A stretch of DNA of 7,279 bases from Gemmatimonadota bacterium (GCA_019347995.1 JAHWKH010000121.1:1-7279); one strand, 5' to 3'. Positions 1-5,590 are shown, counted from the stretch's first letter. Translations and numbers: made by a program. The notes: generated from the letters alone by a model not told the origin.

Positions 1-536
1 CACGCGGCGGCCACGCGGTCCAGTCCCTTCTTGTGTGGGTTGGTCGCGTAGGTCACCGCCGCGATGTCGCGGTTGGCCAGCGGCGCCGGGCGGCCCACGG
101 CCACCGGGACCGGGACCACGACGGCGCGGGCGTGCGGCTGGGGCGTCTCGGCCAGCGCGCCCTGCGACCAGGGCGCCAGGACCGTGGCCTCGCGCAGGCG
201 CCGGCGCTCCAGCGGGCGCTGCCAGAGGCCGTGGCGGCCGGGGCGGTTGCCCGCTGCGGGGGCGTCGAAGCGCACGGCACCGCCCGCAGGCCACAGCAGG
301 GCCGCGGTCACGCTGGAGTACAGGATCGCGCGCGGACGATCCTCGGCCAGGGCGCTTCGTGCCGCCGCGCGGGCGGCCCGCGCCCAGGTCAGGTCGGTCA
401 GCGCCAGGGTGCGCACCTCGGCTGGCGCGTCCACGGTCCTCATCTTCACGCGCGCGCCCGCCCGCGCGAGAGAGCCTTCCAGCTGCGCGTCGGCGTCGCG
501 CAGTCCCCCGGTGGCTCCGAGGGAGACCAGCAGCAC
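1..536 (-). CDS. Glycosyltransferase (GT4/family 1 type), N-terminal part, runs off the window edge
   Basis: About 178 residues are visible; the C-terminus lies beyond position 1. Translation starts with the Rossmann-type strand and glycine turn VLLVSLGATGGLRDADAQL, continues through a helical N-terminal domain, and reaches a PVPVAV linker followed by AAVTYATNPHKKGLDR near the end. That last motif resembles the start of the nucleotide-sugar-binding domain in GT-B retaining transferases. The family moves sugars from NDP-sugars to glycans or lipids at the cytoplasmic membrane; the substrate cannot be told. The start is uncertain: no ATG lies in frame nearby, a GTG at 536 gives the tidy first beta strand, and I see no convincing Shine-Dalgarno. 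The style resembles Thermoleophilia glycosyltransferases, unlike the genes beyond 1.3 kb. It sits just after the stop of the chimeric ORF and probably shares the origin of that ORF's last fragment. Confidence 0.62.
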   Translation of the reverse strand, partial: MLLVSLGATGGLRDADAQLEGSLARAGARVKMRTVDAPAEVRTLALTDLTWARAARAAARSALAEDRPRAILYSSVTAALLWPAGGAVRFDAPAAGNRPGRHGLWQRPLERRRLREATVLAPWSQGALAETPQPHARAVVVPVPVAVGRPAPLANRDIAAVTYATNPHKKGLDRVAAA

Positions 537-556
537 ATCGAGGCCCGACAGCGCCG

Positions 557-862
557 CTACCCCGCTCGGTCGGGCAGGGTGCCGGGCACCTCGGCGCGGA
601 AGCTGGGTGTGCGCACGAGGCTCATCGGCTTGAAGGGCGAGGCCGACTCGACGAAGAAGGCCACCCCGTCGCGGGCCTCGATGGCGGCCACGGCGGCGTC
701 CTGGTGGCGCCACGACAGCGACCAGATGACCGTGAACCCGGCGGCTATGCCGGGGATCTGGGGGCCCAGGAAGGCCAGGGCTCCGGCGAGGGCGGTGCCC
801 ACGAAGATCGGCCACAGACGCCCCAGCACGACCGCCAGAGGACGCAAGTCGGGCAGTGTCGT
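557..862 (-). pseudogene. C-terminal part of an unidentified two-helix membrane protein
   Basis: Chimera residues about 406-506, ending in TAG. Two hydrophobic segments are visible, about 421-438 ([18 protein letters not shown]) and about 441-456 ([16 protein letters not shown]), joined by a short PQ turn. They are followed by a polar helix ([15 protein letters not shown]) and a strand-like end with [14 protein letters not shown] recall similar small conserved membrane proteins in Thermoleophilia but cannot assign a function. Its own start is absent because the frame is entered from the CarB fragment. It lies 21 bp from the proposed glycosyltransferase start, so this tail and the glycosyltransferase could be genuine neighbours in one source genome. 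Confidence 0.5.
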
Positions 863-2077
863 GGCGGCGCGGGCGCCGGCGAGCGTGGTGTAGTAGGGCA
901 CCTTGTGCAGCAGCGCCGCGCGCCTGAGTGAGCGGCTGTCGGCCAAGGCCTGGGCCCCCTCCGTCGTGTTGAAGACGAGCTGCAGCTCGACCTTCAGCAC
1001 GTGGGCAAACAGGTCGGGACCCATCTCGGCGAAGGGCGCGAAGCCGAAGCCGGCGGCGTTGTTGTAGAGGACGTCGATGCCGCCGAGCCGCTCGGCGGAG
1101 CCCGTGCGCGGGTTGGTCAGGGCCTCGTCCGAGCGGCAGCGGCCGCTCACGACGCGCAGGACGCTCAGGCGGCCGGCGTACGGGTCGACGTAGGTCTTGA
1201 AGGCGTAGGCGGCGAAGGGACCGTCCGGGTCGCAGAGTATCTCCTCGCCCTCCTCGGTCGTCCAGCGAGAGCGGTCTACGGGGCTCGGGGCGCTGCCGGC
1301 GATCACGTCGAAGACGCGCACCGCGTCCTCCACCGTGCGGGCCATGGGGCCGCCCACGTCCCGGTCCAGATAGAGGGGTACGATGCCGTCGCGGGACGTG
1401 AGACCCATGGTGGAGCGGATGCCCACCAGGGAAGCGTGCGACGACGGGCCGCGGATGGAGTTGCCGGTGTCGGTGCCCAGGCCCACCACGCCGAAGCTCG
1501 CGGCCACGGCGGCGGCCGTCCCCCCGGAGGAGCCGGCGGTCACCCGGTTCAGGGCGTAGGGGTTGAACGTGTAGCCTGGCAGCGCCGAGCCCACGGTCTC
1601 GTACGGGCTGAACGCGAACTCCGCCATGTTGGACTTGGCGAGCACGATGGCGCCCGCCTCCCGCAGCCGGCGCACCTGGAAGGCGTCGTCGGCGGGGGTC
1701 CCCTCCCGGAGCGTGGCGGAGCCGGCCGTGGTCGGCAGGTCCGACGTGTCGTAGTTGTCCTTCACGATGACGGGGAGGCCGTGGAGCGGACCCGCCGGCC
1801 GCCCGGTGCGGCGCAGCAGGGCGTCCAGCGAGTCGGCGACGTCGAGGGCCCTGGGATTCACCGTCACCAGCGCGTTCAGGCTCGGTCCGCTCCGGTCGTA
1901 GGCCTCGATGCGGGCCAGGTGGGCCTCCACGAGCTCCCGCGCCGTCGTGCGGCCCTCCAGCAGGGCGGCCTGGAGCTCGGCCACGGTGGCCTCGACGACG
2001 GGGACCGACTGCGCCGCGGCGGGGGCGGGCGGGGCGGCCGTGAACGGGAGGCAGGCGAGGAGCAGGAGGCGGCGCAT
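557..2077 (-). CDS. Chimeric ORF: secreted amidase N-terminal half joined to EF-G, SDR, CarB and membrane-protein fragments
   Basis: This is one uninterrupted 506-codon frame ending in TAG, but only the first ~262 residues belong to the gene its start implies. Residues 1-22 form a signal peptide ([10 protein letters not shown], Ala-rich end AAAQ), and residues 23-262 an amidase-signature domain. The rest changes family four times: EF-G domain II (about 264-333), short-chain dehydrogenase (about 332-366), CarB C-terminal domain (about 364-405), then a two-helix membrane protein tail (about 406-506). None of the added pieces is a complete domain: the EF-G piece lacks the GTPase, the SDR piece lacks the nucleotide-binding and catalytic motifs, and the CarB piece is a sliver. 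A working multidomain enzyme is therefore implausible. An automatic annotator would call it 'amidase'. I read it as a mosaic, most likely an assembly artefact, otherwise a recombinational pseudogene. The ATG at 2077 is supported by the signal peptide; no clear Shine-Dalgarno precedes it. Confidence 0.8.
   Translation of the reverse strand: MRRLLLLACLPFTAAPPAPAAAQSVPVVEATVAELQAALLEGRTTARELVEAHLARIEAYDRSGPSLNALVTVNPRALDVADSLDALLRRTGRPAGPLHGLPVIVKDNYDTSDLPTTAGSATLREGTPADDAFQVRRLREAGAIVLAKSNMAEFAFSPYETVGSALPGYTFNPYALNRVTAGSSGGTAAAVAASFGVVGLGTDTGNSIRGPSSHASLVGIRSTMGLTSRDGIVPLYLDRDVGGPMARTVEDAVRVFDVIAGSAPSPVDRSRWTTEEGEEILCDPDGPFAAYAFKTYVDPYAGRLSVLRVVSGRCRSDEALTNPRTGSAERLGGIDVLYNNAAGFGFAPFAEMGPDLFAHVLKVELQLVFNTTEGAQALADSRSLRRAALLHKVPYYTTLAGARAATTLPDLRPLAVVLGRLWPIFVGTALAGALAFLGPQIPGIAAGFTVIWSLSWRHQDAAVAAIEARDGVAFFVESASPFKPMSLVRTPSFRAEVPGTLPDRAG
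863..990 (-). pseudogene. Carbamoyl-phosphate synthase large subunit (CarB) C-terminal domain fragment
   Basis: Chimera residues about 364-405. [20 protein letters not shown], then [19 protein letters not shown] corresponds to the MGS-like regulatory domain of CarB, where the conserved run is roughly 'xxVINTTxGxxxxxDsxxIRRxAlxxxxPxxTTxxgaxA'. In CarB this domain binds allosteric effectors and sits within the last ~150 residues of a protein of about 1,070. Only about 40 residues are present, with no ATP-grasp domains. The next residues (from TTLPDLRPL) do not continue the CarB pattern (expected VEAI-like helix). Confidence 0.75.
982..1084 (-). pseudogene. Short-chain dehydrogenase/reductase (SDR) fragment (about 34 codons)
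   Basis: Chimera residues about 332-366. [20 protein letters not shown] matches the SDR strand-4 motif (IDVLVNNAG, which stabilises the central sheet), and the following [18 protein letters not shown] matches the next helix, where SDRs read '..W...l.VNL.g.f..t'. The Gly-rich cofactor motif and the Ser-Tyr-Lys catalytic residues are not here, so this is only an internal slice. Both borders coincide with motifs shared with the neighbouring fragments (GG-I/L on the left in reading order, VFNTT on the right). Confidence 0.65.
1080..1290 (-). pseudogene. Elongation factor G domain II fragment (about 70 codons)
   Basis: Chimera residues about 264-333. The stretch beginning PSPVDR, then [29 protein letters not shown] and ending [12 protein letters not shown] follows the order of EF-G domain II just after the GTPase domain. 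In EF-G the same place reads roughly 'LPSPxDxPP ... PFxAxxFKxxxDPxxGRLxxxRVxSG ... N...xERxG'. It is closest in style to the second EF-G-like paralogue of actinobacteria; no search could be run. The GTPase motifs that should precede it and domains III-V that should follow are absent. It is in frame with the amidase upstream and the dehydrogenase fragment downstream. Ends are approximate to about 10 bp. Confidence 0.75.
1290..2077 (-). pseudogene. Secreted amidase (amidase-signature family), N-terminal half only
   Basis: Amidase-signature enzymes hydrolyse carboxamides with a Ser-cisSer-Lys triad. All three are visible: Lys106 in PVIVKDNYD, the cis-serine of AGSSGG (Ser183/184), and nucleophile Ser207 in [13 protein letters not shown]. 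The usual GTDTGGSIR has Asn at 206, a known style in secreted members. The region after the triad, [14 protein letters not shown] and [22 protein letters not shown], is also typical. Family members usually run about 450-550 residues; here recognisable homology stops near residue 262, so the C-terminal half of the fold that closes the active site is missing. Residues 1-22 look like a Sec signal peptide, placing the intact enzyme outside the cytoplasmic membrane. The intact gene presumably exists in the source organism; in this sequence it is cut at about 1290. Confidence 0.8.
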
Positions 2078-2171
2078 GGGCGGTCCGGGGCAGGAAGGGG
2101 CGTCGGGCCCAGGATGCGCGTGCGCGAAGGCCCCGGCAAGGCGGCGCCGTGCGCCGTGCCGCTGCGCCGGA

Positions 2172-2202
2172 CGGAGCCTTTCGGCGCCTCGGACAGGCTC
2201 CG
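2172..2202 (-). terminator. Hairpin after the 46-aa membrane peptide gene
   Basis: A perfect 8-bp inverted repeat, CGGAGCCT (2172-2179) and AGGCTCCG (2195-2202), encloses a 15-nt loop. It begins 7 nt downstream of the TAG at 2210-2212 in the minus-strand transcript and lies before the amidase start at 2077. There is no T-run after it, so it may be a weak or factor-assisted terminator, or an mRNA 3'-end stabilising hairpin. The rest of 2078-2171 shows no coding potential or clear -10/-35 boxes. Confidence 0.4.
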
Positions 2203-2209
2203 GGATGCC

Positions 2210-2350
2210 CTAGCCGACCTTCGGGGAGTCCGGCTCGTCCTCGGGGTGCACGCCGCTCCGGCGCTCCGTCCGGTTGCGGCGGCGGAGCGCCACGACGAGG
2301 GCCGCGACGATGGCCAGGGCGAACCCGACCAGGATGAAGATGCCAGTCAT
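2210..2350 (-). CDS. 46-aa single-pass membrane peptide
   Basis: The product is 46 residues: a very short N-terminus, one transmembrane helix (residues 3-22, MTGIFILVGFALAIVAALVV), a strongly basic stretch just after it (RRRNRTERR), and an acidic polar tail (HPEDEPDSP). The positive-inside rule predicts N-out/C-in topology. The start at 2350 is chosen because GGAGG (2359-2363) lies 8 nt upstream, a near-ideal Shine-Dalgarno; an upstream ATG would add 22 residues without such a site and would spoil the N-terminal helix. No function is assigned. Such peptides can be small subunits or regulators of membrane complexes, but nothing next to it (UDG on one side, amidase on the other) points to a partner. 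Confidence 0.6.
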   Translation of the reverse strand: MTGIFILVGFALAIVAALVVALRRRNRTERRSGVHPEDEPDSPKVG

Positions 2351-2371
2351 GGTGAGCGCCTCCGTGGAGTG

Positions 2372-2390
2372 GGCCCCGCGAGCGGGGGCC
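2372..2390 (-). terminator. GC hairpin between the UDG gene and the small membrane peptide gene
   Basis: CCCCGC (2374-2379) pairs with GCGGGG (2382-2387), and flanking GG/CC (2372-2373 with 2389-2390) extends the stem past one bulged G; the innermost pair must open to give a 4-nt loop. It is 51 nt past the UDG stop in the minus-strand transcript and 9 nt before the Shine-Dalgarno of the 46-aa gene. It could terminate UDG transcription or act as a 5' leader structure. There is no T-tract. Confidence 0.35.
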
Positions 2391-2441
2391 GTGCCGTTCC
2401 CTTCCATGGAATGCACAACGCGTTCCTGCCGGGCGCAGGCT

Positions 2442-3176
2442 CTACGTCCGGGCGAGCACGCGCACGCGCTCCCACACCGCGTCGAACATCGCCTCGGTGA
2501 GGGTGCCGGTGAAGGTGTTCTGCTGGCTGGGGTGGTACGAGCCCACGAGGACCACGCCCTTGCCCACGTCCACCGCCACGCCGTGTCCGAAGGCGGGACG
2601 GGGCGAGGGCACGTCGAAGCCGCCGTCCTTGAGGAGGCGGAGCGCGTGGCTCCACGCGTATCCCCCCAGGGCCACCACGACGCGCAGGTTCGGCAGCAGC
2701 GTCAACTCCCTCTCCAGGTACTCCCTGCAGTTCCTGCGCTCCGAGGGGAGGGGCTTGTTGTCCGGCGGGGCGCAGCGCACGGAGGCCGTGATGAAGACGT
2801 CGGAGAGGCGCAGCCCGTCTCCCGGCCGCGTCGAGGTGGGCTGGTTGGCGAAGCCAGCCCGGTGCAGGGCCCTGAAGAGCCAGTCTCCCGAGCGGTCGCC
2901 CGTGAACATGCGCCCCGTGCGGTTGGCGCCGTGGGCGGCGGGAGCCAGCCCCACGACCAGGACACGGGCGTCGGGATCGCCGAACGCCGGGACCGGCCGC
3001 CCCCAGTACTCCTCCTCCGCGAAGGCCGCGCGCTTCTCGCGCGCCACGCGCTCGCGCCACTCCACCAGCCGAGGGCAGCGGGTGCAGCGGATGGCCGCCT
3101 CCTGGACGGCCTCGAGCGCCTTTCTGTGCTCCTCGGGAATGGTGCGCGCTCCAGCGGTGGGTGCCGAGGCCGTCAG
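2442..3176 (-). CDS. Uracil-DNA glycosylase, family 5 (UDGb type), [4Fe-4S]; CTG start proposed
   Basis: Removes uracil and related deaminated bases from DNA at the first step of base excision repair. Hallmarks of the UDGb branch are [21 protein letters not shown] (a long motif 1 with no catalytic Asp/Asn at the usual spot) and [15 protein letters not shown] (motif 2, HPS). The fold needs four cysteines for an Fe-S cluster: two lie inside (VRCAPP, RNCREY) and two in CTRCPRL. The conventional GTG at 3065 would cut off CTRCPRL. Reading upstream in the same frame gives [20 protein letters not shown] and, 30 codons before the first Cys, a CTG at 3176. This CTG overlaps the TGA of the preceding gene as CTGA, like the usual ATGA coupling. 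The full product would be 244 residues, normal for the family. An ATT codon at 3140 is another possible start. Function is secure; the exact start is not. Confidence 0.85.
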   Translation of the reverse strand: MTASAPTAGARTIPEEHRKALEAVQEAAIRCTRCPRLVEWRERVAREKRAAFAEEEYWGRPVPAFGDPDARVLVVGLAPAAHGANRTGRMFTGDRSGDWLFRALHRAGFANQPTSTRPGDGLRLSDVFITASVRCAPPDNKPLPSERRNCREYLERELTLLPNLRVVVALGGYAWSHALRLLKDGGFDVPSPRPAFGHGVAVDVGKGVVLVGSYHPSQQNTFTGTLTEAMFDAVWERVRVLART

Positions 3177-3541
3177 GCCAGGTCCGTCTCGTCCAGGGCG
3201 TTCGCCGCGTCGAGCGCCTCGTTCATGATGGGACGCAGCCCCTCCTTCAGCTCGGGGAGGGGGACGCGCCCCCTCAGCTCCCGGCGCGCTTCACCCGGCT
3301 CGCTCCGCCGCCCGCGGCGGGCGCCGACCCAGATCGAGGCCGCCCCGCCGTCGAACTCGATGCGGATGACGCGCTCCAGACCCTCGCGGAACCACTCCAG
3401 GGCGCGGCACGACGCGCCGCCGCGCTCCCGGGCGAGGTCCATCCCGTTGGCGAGAGCGAAGATCGTGAGGTCGGGGTCCAGGGGCTCGAGCGGGTCCGCT
3501 CCGGGGGAGGGATCGCCGGGCGCCATCGGTCCGTCGGCCAT
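3173..3541 (-). CDS. Hypothetical protein, 122 aa, coupled to the UDG gene
   Basis: I do not recognise a named family. The product is soluble, with no signal peptide or membrane segment: a Pro/Asp-rich start ([18 protein letters not shown]), then an alpha/beta-looking core ([45 protein letters not shown]), and a C-terminal acidic helix ([20 protein letters not shown]). The start at 3541 is one of several in-frame ATGs (another 33 bp upstream, another 15 bp downstream), and none has a strong Shine-Dalgarno. Its TGA overlaps the proposed CTG start of the UDG gene, implying coupled translation, so a role beside DNA repair is possible but unproven. The long frame continuing upstream to 4816 is only the shadow of the next two genes. 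Confidence 0.6.
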   Translation of the reverse strand: MADGPMAPGDPSPGADPLEPLDPDLTIFALANGMDLARERGGASCRALEWFREGLERVIRIEFDGGAASIWVGARRGRRSEPGEARRELRGRVPLPELKEGLRPIMNEALDAANALDETDLA

Positions 3542-3595
3542 GCGTGCCGTGCGTGGGAGGAGTCGCGGCGCCATCGGGCGAGCCGGGGCGCCCCT

Positions 3596-3601
3596 CGTAT
3601 A
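3596..3601 (-). promoter_or_regulatory. Possible -10 box for the unknown/UDG pair
   Basis: The minus strand reads TATACG, the most A/T-rich hexamer in this GC-rich gap, 54 nt before the proposed ATG at 3541. The best upstream TTCGAC lies only 14 nt away, short for a sigma-70 promoter, so this is a weak suggestion. Confidence 0.2.
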
Positions 3602-3603
3602 GA

Positions 3604-3634
3604 CGTCAGGGGAGGGTCGAAGGTTTCCCCGACG
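3604..3634 (-). terminator. Hairpin downstream of the PLC/P1-nuclease-like gene
   Basis: CGTC (3604-3607) pairs with GACG (3631-3634), and GGGGA (3609-3613) with TCCCC (3626-3630); A3608 is bulged and the loop is 12 nt. It starts 5 nt past the TGA at 3640-3642 in the minus-strand transcript. The sequence after it is only mildly T-rich, so termination would be partial. Its position between two transcription units supports the call. Confidence 0.45.
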
Positions 3635-3639
3635 CGCCC

Positions 3640-4533
3640 TCAGCCTCCGGCTCCGCCGCTCTCCACCCACGCCGACCACCACAGGTCGCGGAGCATGTCC
3701 GCGCCGGCCGCCAGCCGCTCCACCGCGAAGGCGTGGGCGTCGGGATGGGCGGGCGCGCCGCCGGCGAAGCCCACGTCGCGATCGAGCCGGTACAGCTCGG
3801 GGACCCGGTCGTGGGCCTCCTGGATGTGCGCGAGGATGGCGCTCCAGGGATCGGCCAGGGTGCGTGTCTCCCAGCGCAGCGCCGACAGAACGTCCTCCGC
3901 CGTGACGTGCGTCTCCACGAACGCCGATTCGAAGCGGCCGTGGAAGCCGCGATCGGTGGTGAAGCCCCCGGGGTTGGGCTCGCCGGCCGACCACCCGTTG
4001 AAGTGGATCGTCGTGTGGTGGGGCTGCGACGCGTCCGTCACGTAGTGGCCGAGGATGCCGGCGTCCCACACGATCCGCTCCTCGATCCAGGGCCGCTCGT
4101 GGGCGGGCGCGTCGCGCCAGAGACGCCATCCCGCGACCAGCCGCTGGTAGAGCTCGAGCATGCGATAGGGGAGGAAGCCGGTGTCCCGCACCGGGTTCTC
4201 CAGCCCCACCCCGTAGACGCGGTCCAGGTAGCTCCACCGGTCCGGGGCCTCCAGCGCGCCCTCGGGGACGTTCTCCAGATCGATGTAGTGGTCGTAGTTC
4301 CAGGCCTCGTCCATGGCGGCCAGGTCCCTGTCGCGCCAGCGGTCGGGCTCGGGGTTCAGGTACTCGAGCTGGCGCGCGGCGTCGCGGAAGAACGACGGGA
4401 GCGCGTCGGGGAGGGCGGCGGCCGCGGCGCGTCCGGCGATGCCGTGGCCGTGATATCCCCACGCGACACCCGGGACCTCCGCGGACGTCGGGCTCGAGGC
4501 GAGGAGGAGGGCGGACAGGGCGCAGAGGATCAT
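3640..4533 (-). CDS. Secreted zinc-dependent phospholipase C / S1-P1 nuclease-like enzyme
   Basis: Family members are tri-zinc phosphodiesterases acting on phospholipids or single-stranded nucleic acid outside the cytoplasm. The 297-residue product starts MILCALSALLLAS, a signal peptide; cutting after Ala24 (GVA) would expose Trp25, matching the N-terminal Trp zinc ligand of P1 nuclease. The other ligands fit by spacing: His30 (Trp+5, WGYHGH), an Asp around 68-70, His82 (NYDHYID), His163, Asp167 and His173 (HYVTDASQPHH), and His198-x3-Glu202 (FHGRFE). P1 has Asp at that last place, whereas Bacillus-type phospholipase C has Glu. The fold order is clear; the true substrate is not. The start at 4533 is set by the signal peptide; GGGAG lies about 10 nt upstream. 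The gap to the metallophosphoesterase is 29 bp, so the two are probably one transcript. Confidence 0.8.
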   Translation of the reverse strand: MILCALSALLLASSPTSAEVPGVAWGYHGHGIAGRAAAAALPDALPSFFRDAARQLEYLNPEPDRWRDRDLAAMDEAWNYDHYIDLENVPEGALEAPDRWSYLDRVYGVGLENPVRDTGFLPYRMLELYQRLVAGWRLWRDAPAHERPWIEERIVWDAGILGHYVTDASQPHHTTIHFNGWSAGEPNPGGFTTDRGFHGRFESAFVETHVTAEDVLSALRWETRTLADPWSAILAHIQEAHDRVPELYRLDRDVGFAGGAPAHPDAHAFAVERLAAGADMLRDLWWSAWVESGGAGG

Positions 4534-4562
4534 CAGGGGGAGTCTCCCGGTGGTGTTCGAGC

Positions 4563-5447
4563 TCAGCCCGGTCGGGGCGGGGGTACGATCGTGAAGAGGC
4601 CCACCTCGGGCGGGGCGCCCACCCGCACCGGCACCACGGTGCCGACGCCCGGGGAGACGAACATCGCCACCGGCCCGTCGCGGTACCAGCCCCGCAGATA
4701 GCGGCCGCTGCCCCGCGGCGTCCACGCCAGCCCGCCCAGGCGCACCTGGCCCCCGTGGGTGTGGCCCGACAGGATGAGGTGGGGACGGAGCCCGCGGGCC
4801 CGAGGATCGCCGCCATGGCGGGCGAGCGCGTCCATCGCGTCTCCCATCGAGTCGCGCCAGGCGGGGGCGTGCACCAGGAGCAGGTGGAGGTCGGGGGAGG
4901 GGGCGCCGGCCAGCGCCGCGACCAGGTCCGGCCTCCCCTTCACCGGGTCGTCCAGCCCCGTCACCAGGACCGCCCGCCCCTCCACCTCCAGCGTCCGGTG
5001 CCCGTTCAGCAGCAGCGCGCCGCCGTGGTCCGCCAGGACGCGCTCCAGCCCGGTGGCCACCACGCCGGCCCCGTGATCCCAGTTCCCCGCCACGGCCACG
5101 AGGGCGGGCGCCGGATCGAGGAGACCCAGGAAGGCGTCCAGCGTGAGGAGCCCCCGCCGCCGCTGCAGGAAGTCGCCGGTGAGGGCGACCAGGTGGGGCT
5201 CGAAGGCGTTGACGGCGCGCGCCGCCGCGCGGTGCGCGCGGCCGATCCGACCCAGGTGGAGGTCCGAGAGGTGAGCCACCCGCAGGCGGGGCGCCCCCGG
5301 AGCCTCCACGCCCACCTCCTCCTCACGCACCTTCAGGCGGCGCGCCCCCACCAGCGCGCCCCAGGCGAGGATGGCGGCTCCCGCCGTGACGCCCGCGCCC
5401 GCGGCGGCCGTCGCGACCCGGACCGGACGGGAGGGGATGGAGGGCAT
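4563..5447 (-). CDS. Membrane-anchored metallophosphoesterase (YkuE/YaeI-like)
   Basis: Calcineurin-like phosphoesterase with all five dimetal motifs in order (numbered from the 5447 start): SDLHLG (Asp62, His64), TGDF (Asp92), GNWDHG (Asn122, His125), LVHAP (His193) and GHTHGG (His229, His231). Residues 11-33 (VATAAAGAGVTAGAAILAWG and on) form an uncleaved signal-anchor helix, so the catalytic domain likely faces the periplasm or cell surface. Members of this branch hydrolyse phosphoesters or pyrophosphates, including lipid-linked ones; the substrate here is unknown. The start at 5447 was preferred over the ATG at 5495 because GGAG (5453-5456) sits 5 nt upstream and the extra 16 residues add nothing recognisable. 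It is first in a minus-strand run, with the secreted PLC/P1-like enzyme 29 bp downstream; both are extracytoplasmic metal-dependent phosphoesterases, suggesting a shared role in phosphate or phospholipid turnover. Confidence 0.85.
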   Translation of the reverse strand: MPSIPSRPVRVATAAAGAGVTAGAAILAWGALVGARRLKVREEEVGVEAPGAPRLRVAHLSDLHLGRIGRAHRAAARAVNAFEPHLVALTGDFLQRRRGLLTLDAFLGLLDPAPALVAVAGNWDHGAGVVATGLERVLADHGGALLLNGHRTLEVEGRAVLVTGLDDPVKGRPDLVAALAGAPSPDLHLLLVHAPAWRDSMGDAMDALARHGGDPRARGLRPHLILSGHTHGGQVRLGGLAWTPRGSGRYLRGWYRDGPVAMFVSPGVGTVVPVRVGAPPEVGLFTIVPPPRPG

Positions 5448-5590
5448 GGTCGCTCCGTGGCGGAGGAGAGGGGGCGCGTCGGCACGTCCGGGCATGCAAG
5501 CGCCGCTCCCGCTCGCCGGCCGGGCGATCCGGATGCGGCACGGACCGTGCGACGGAGAAGCCCGAGCCCACGACCCGAAAGGAGGACCGG
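5448..5590. promoter_or_regulatory. Divergent intergenic region with two short palindromes
   Basis: These 143 bp must hold promoters for both the metallophosphoesterase (-) and the coiled-coil protein (+). Visible symmetric elements are ATCCGGAT (5527-5534) and GCACGG-A-CCGTGC (5538-5550), spaced 3 bp apart; either could be an operator half or a full site. No convincing -10/-35 pair could be picked out in this GC-rich DNA. Confidence 0.35.
5578..5585 (+). promoter_or_regulatory. Strong Shine-Dalgarno deciding a TTG start
   Basis: AAAGGAGG is almost fully complementary to the 16S rRNA 3' end and lies 5 nt before the TTG at 5591. It is the best ribosome-binding site in the window and fixes this rare start codon. 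Confidence 0.75.

Noticed and set aside
33..931. Two overlapping plus-strand frames of nearly 300 codons at the left end
   Set aside because: Arg/Gly/Pro-rich with no domains; the minus strand carries the glycosyltransferase start and membrane-protein tail.
557..1290. A genuine new multidomain enzyme combining amidase, translation-factor and CarB regulatory modules
   Set aside because: Each added piece is shorter than a folding unit, lacks its active-site or binding motifs, and is cut at look-alike motifs rather than domain borders.
1001..2500. Long plus-strand open frame (499 codons) opposite the amidase
   Set aside because: It is the antisense shadow of a GC-rich gene: low-complexity Gly/Arg/Ala/His composition, no domains, while the minus strand shows clear catalytic motifs.
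2442..3065. UDG starting at the GTG at 3065
   Set aside because: It would drop the N-terminal CTRC pair needed for the Fe-S cluster and make the protein shorter than family norms, although the upstream frame is open and matches the family.
2274..3602. Plus-strand open frame of 442 codons opposite the UDG and unknown genes
   Set aside because: Basic, Arg/Pro/Ser-rich translation without recognisable motifs; the opposite strand encodes an unmistakable UDGb.
3173..4816. Single minus-strand protein of 547 residues
   Set aside because: Only its last 122 codons look real; the rest runs out of frame through the PLC/P1-like and metallophosphoesterase genes and is Arg/Pro-rich shadow.
4563..5495. 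Metallophosphoesterase starting at the ATG at 5495
   Set aside because: The later ATG at 5447 has a better-spaced GGAG and gives a cleaner signal anchor; the extra 16 residues look like intergenic translation. Not fully excluded.
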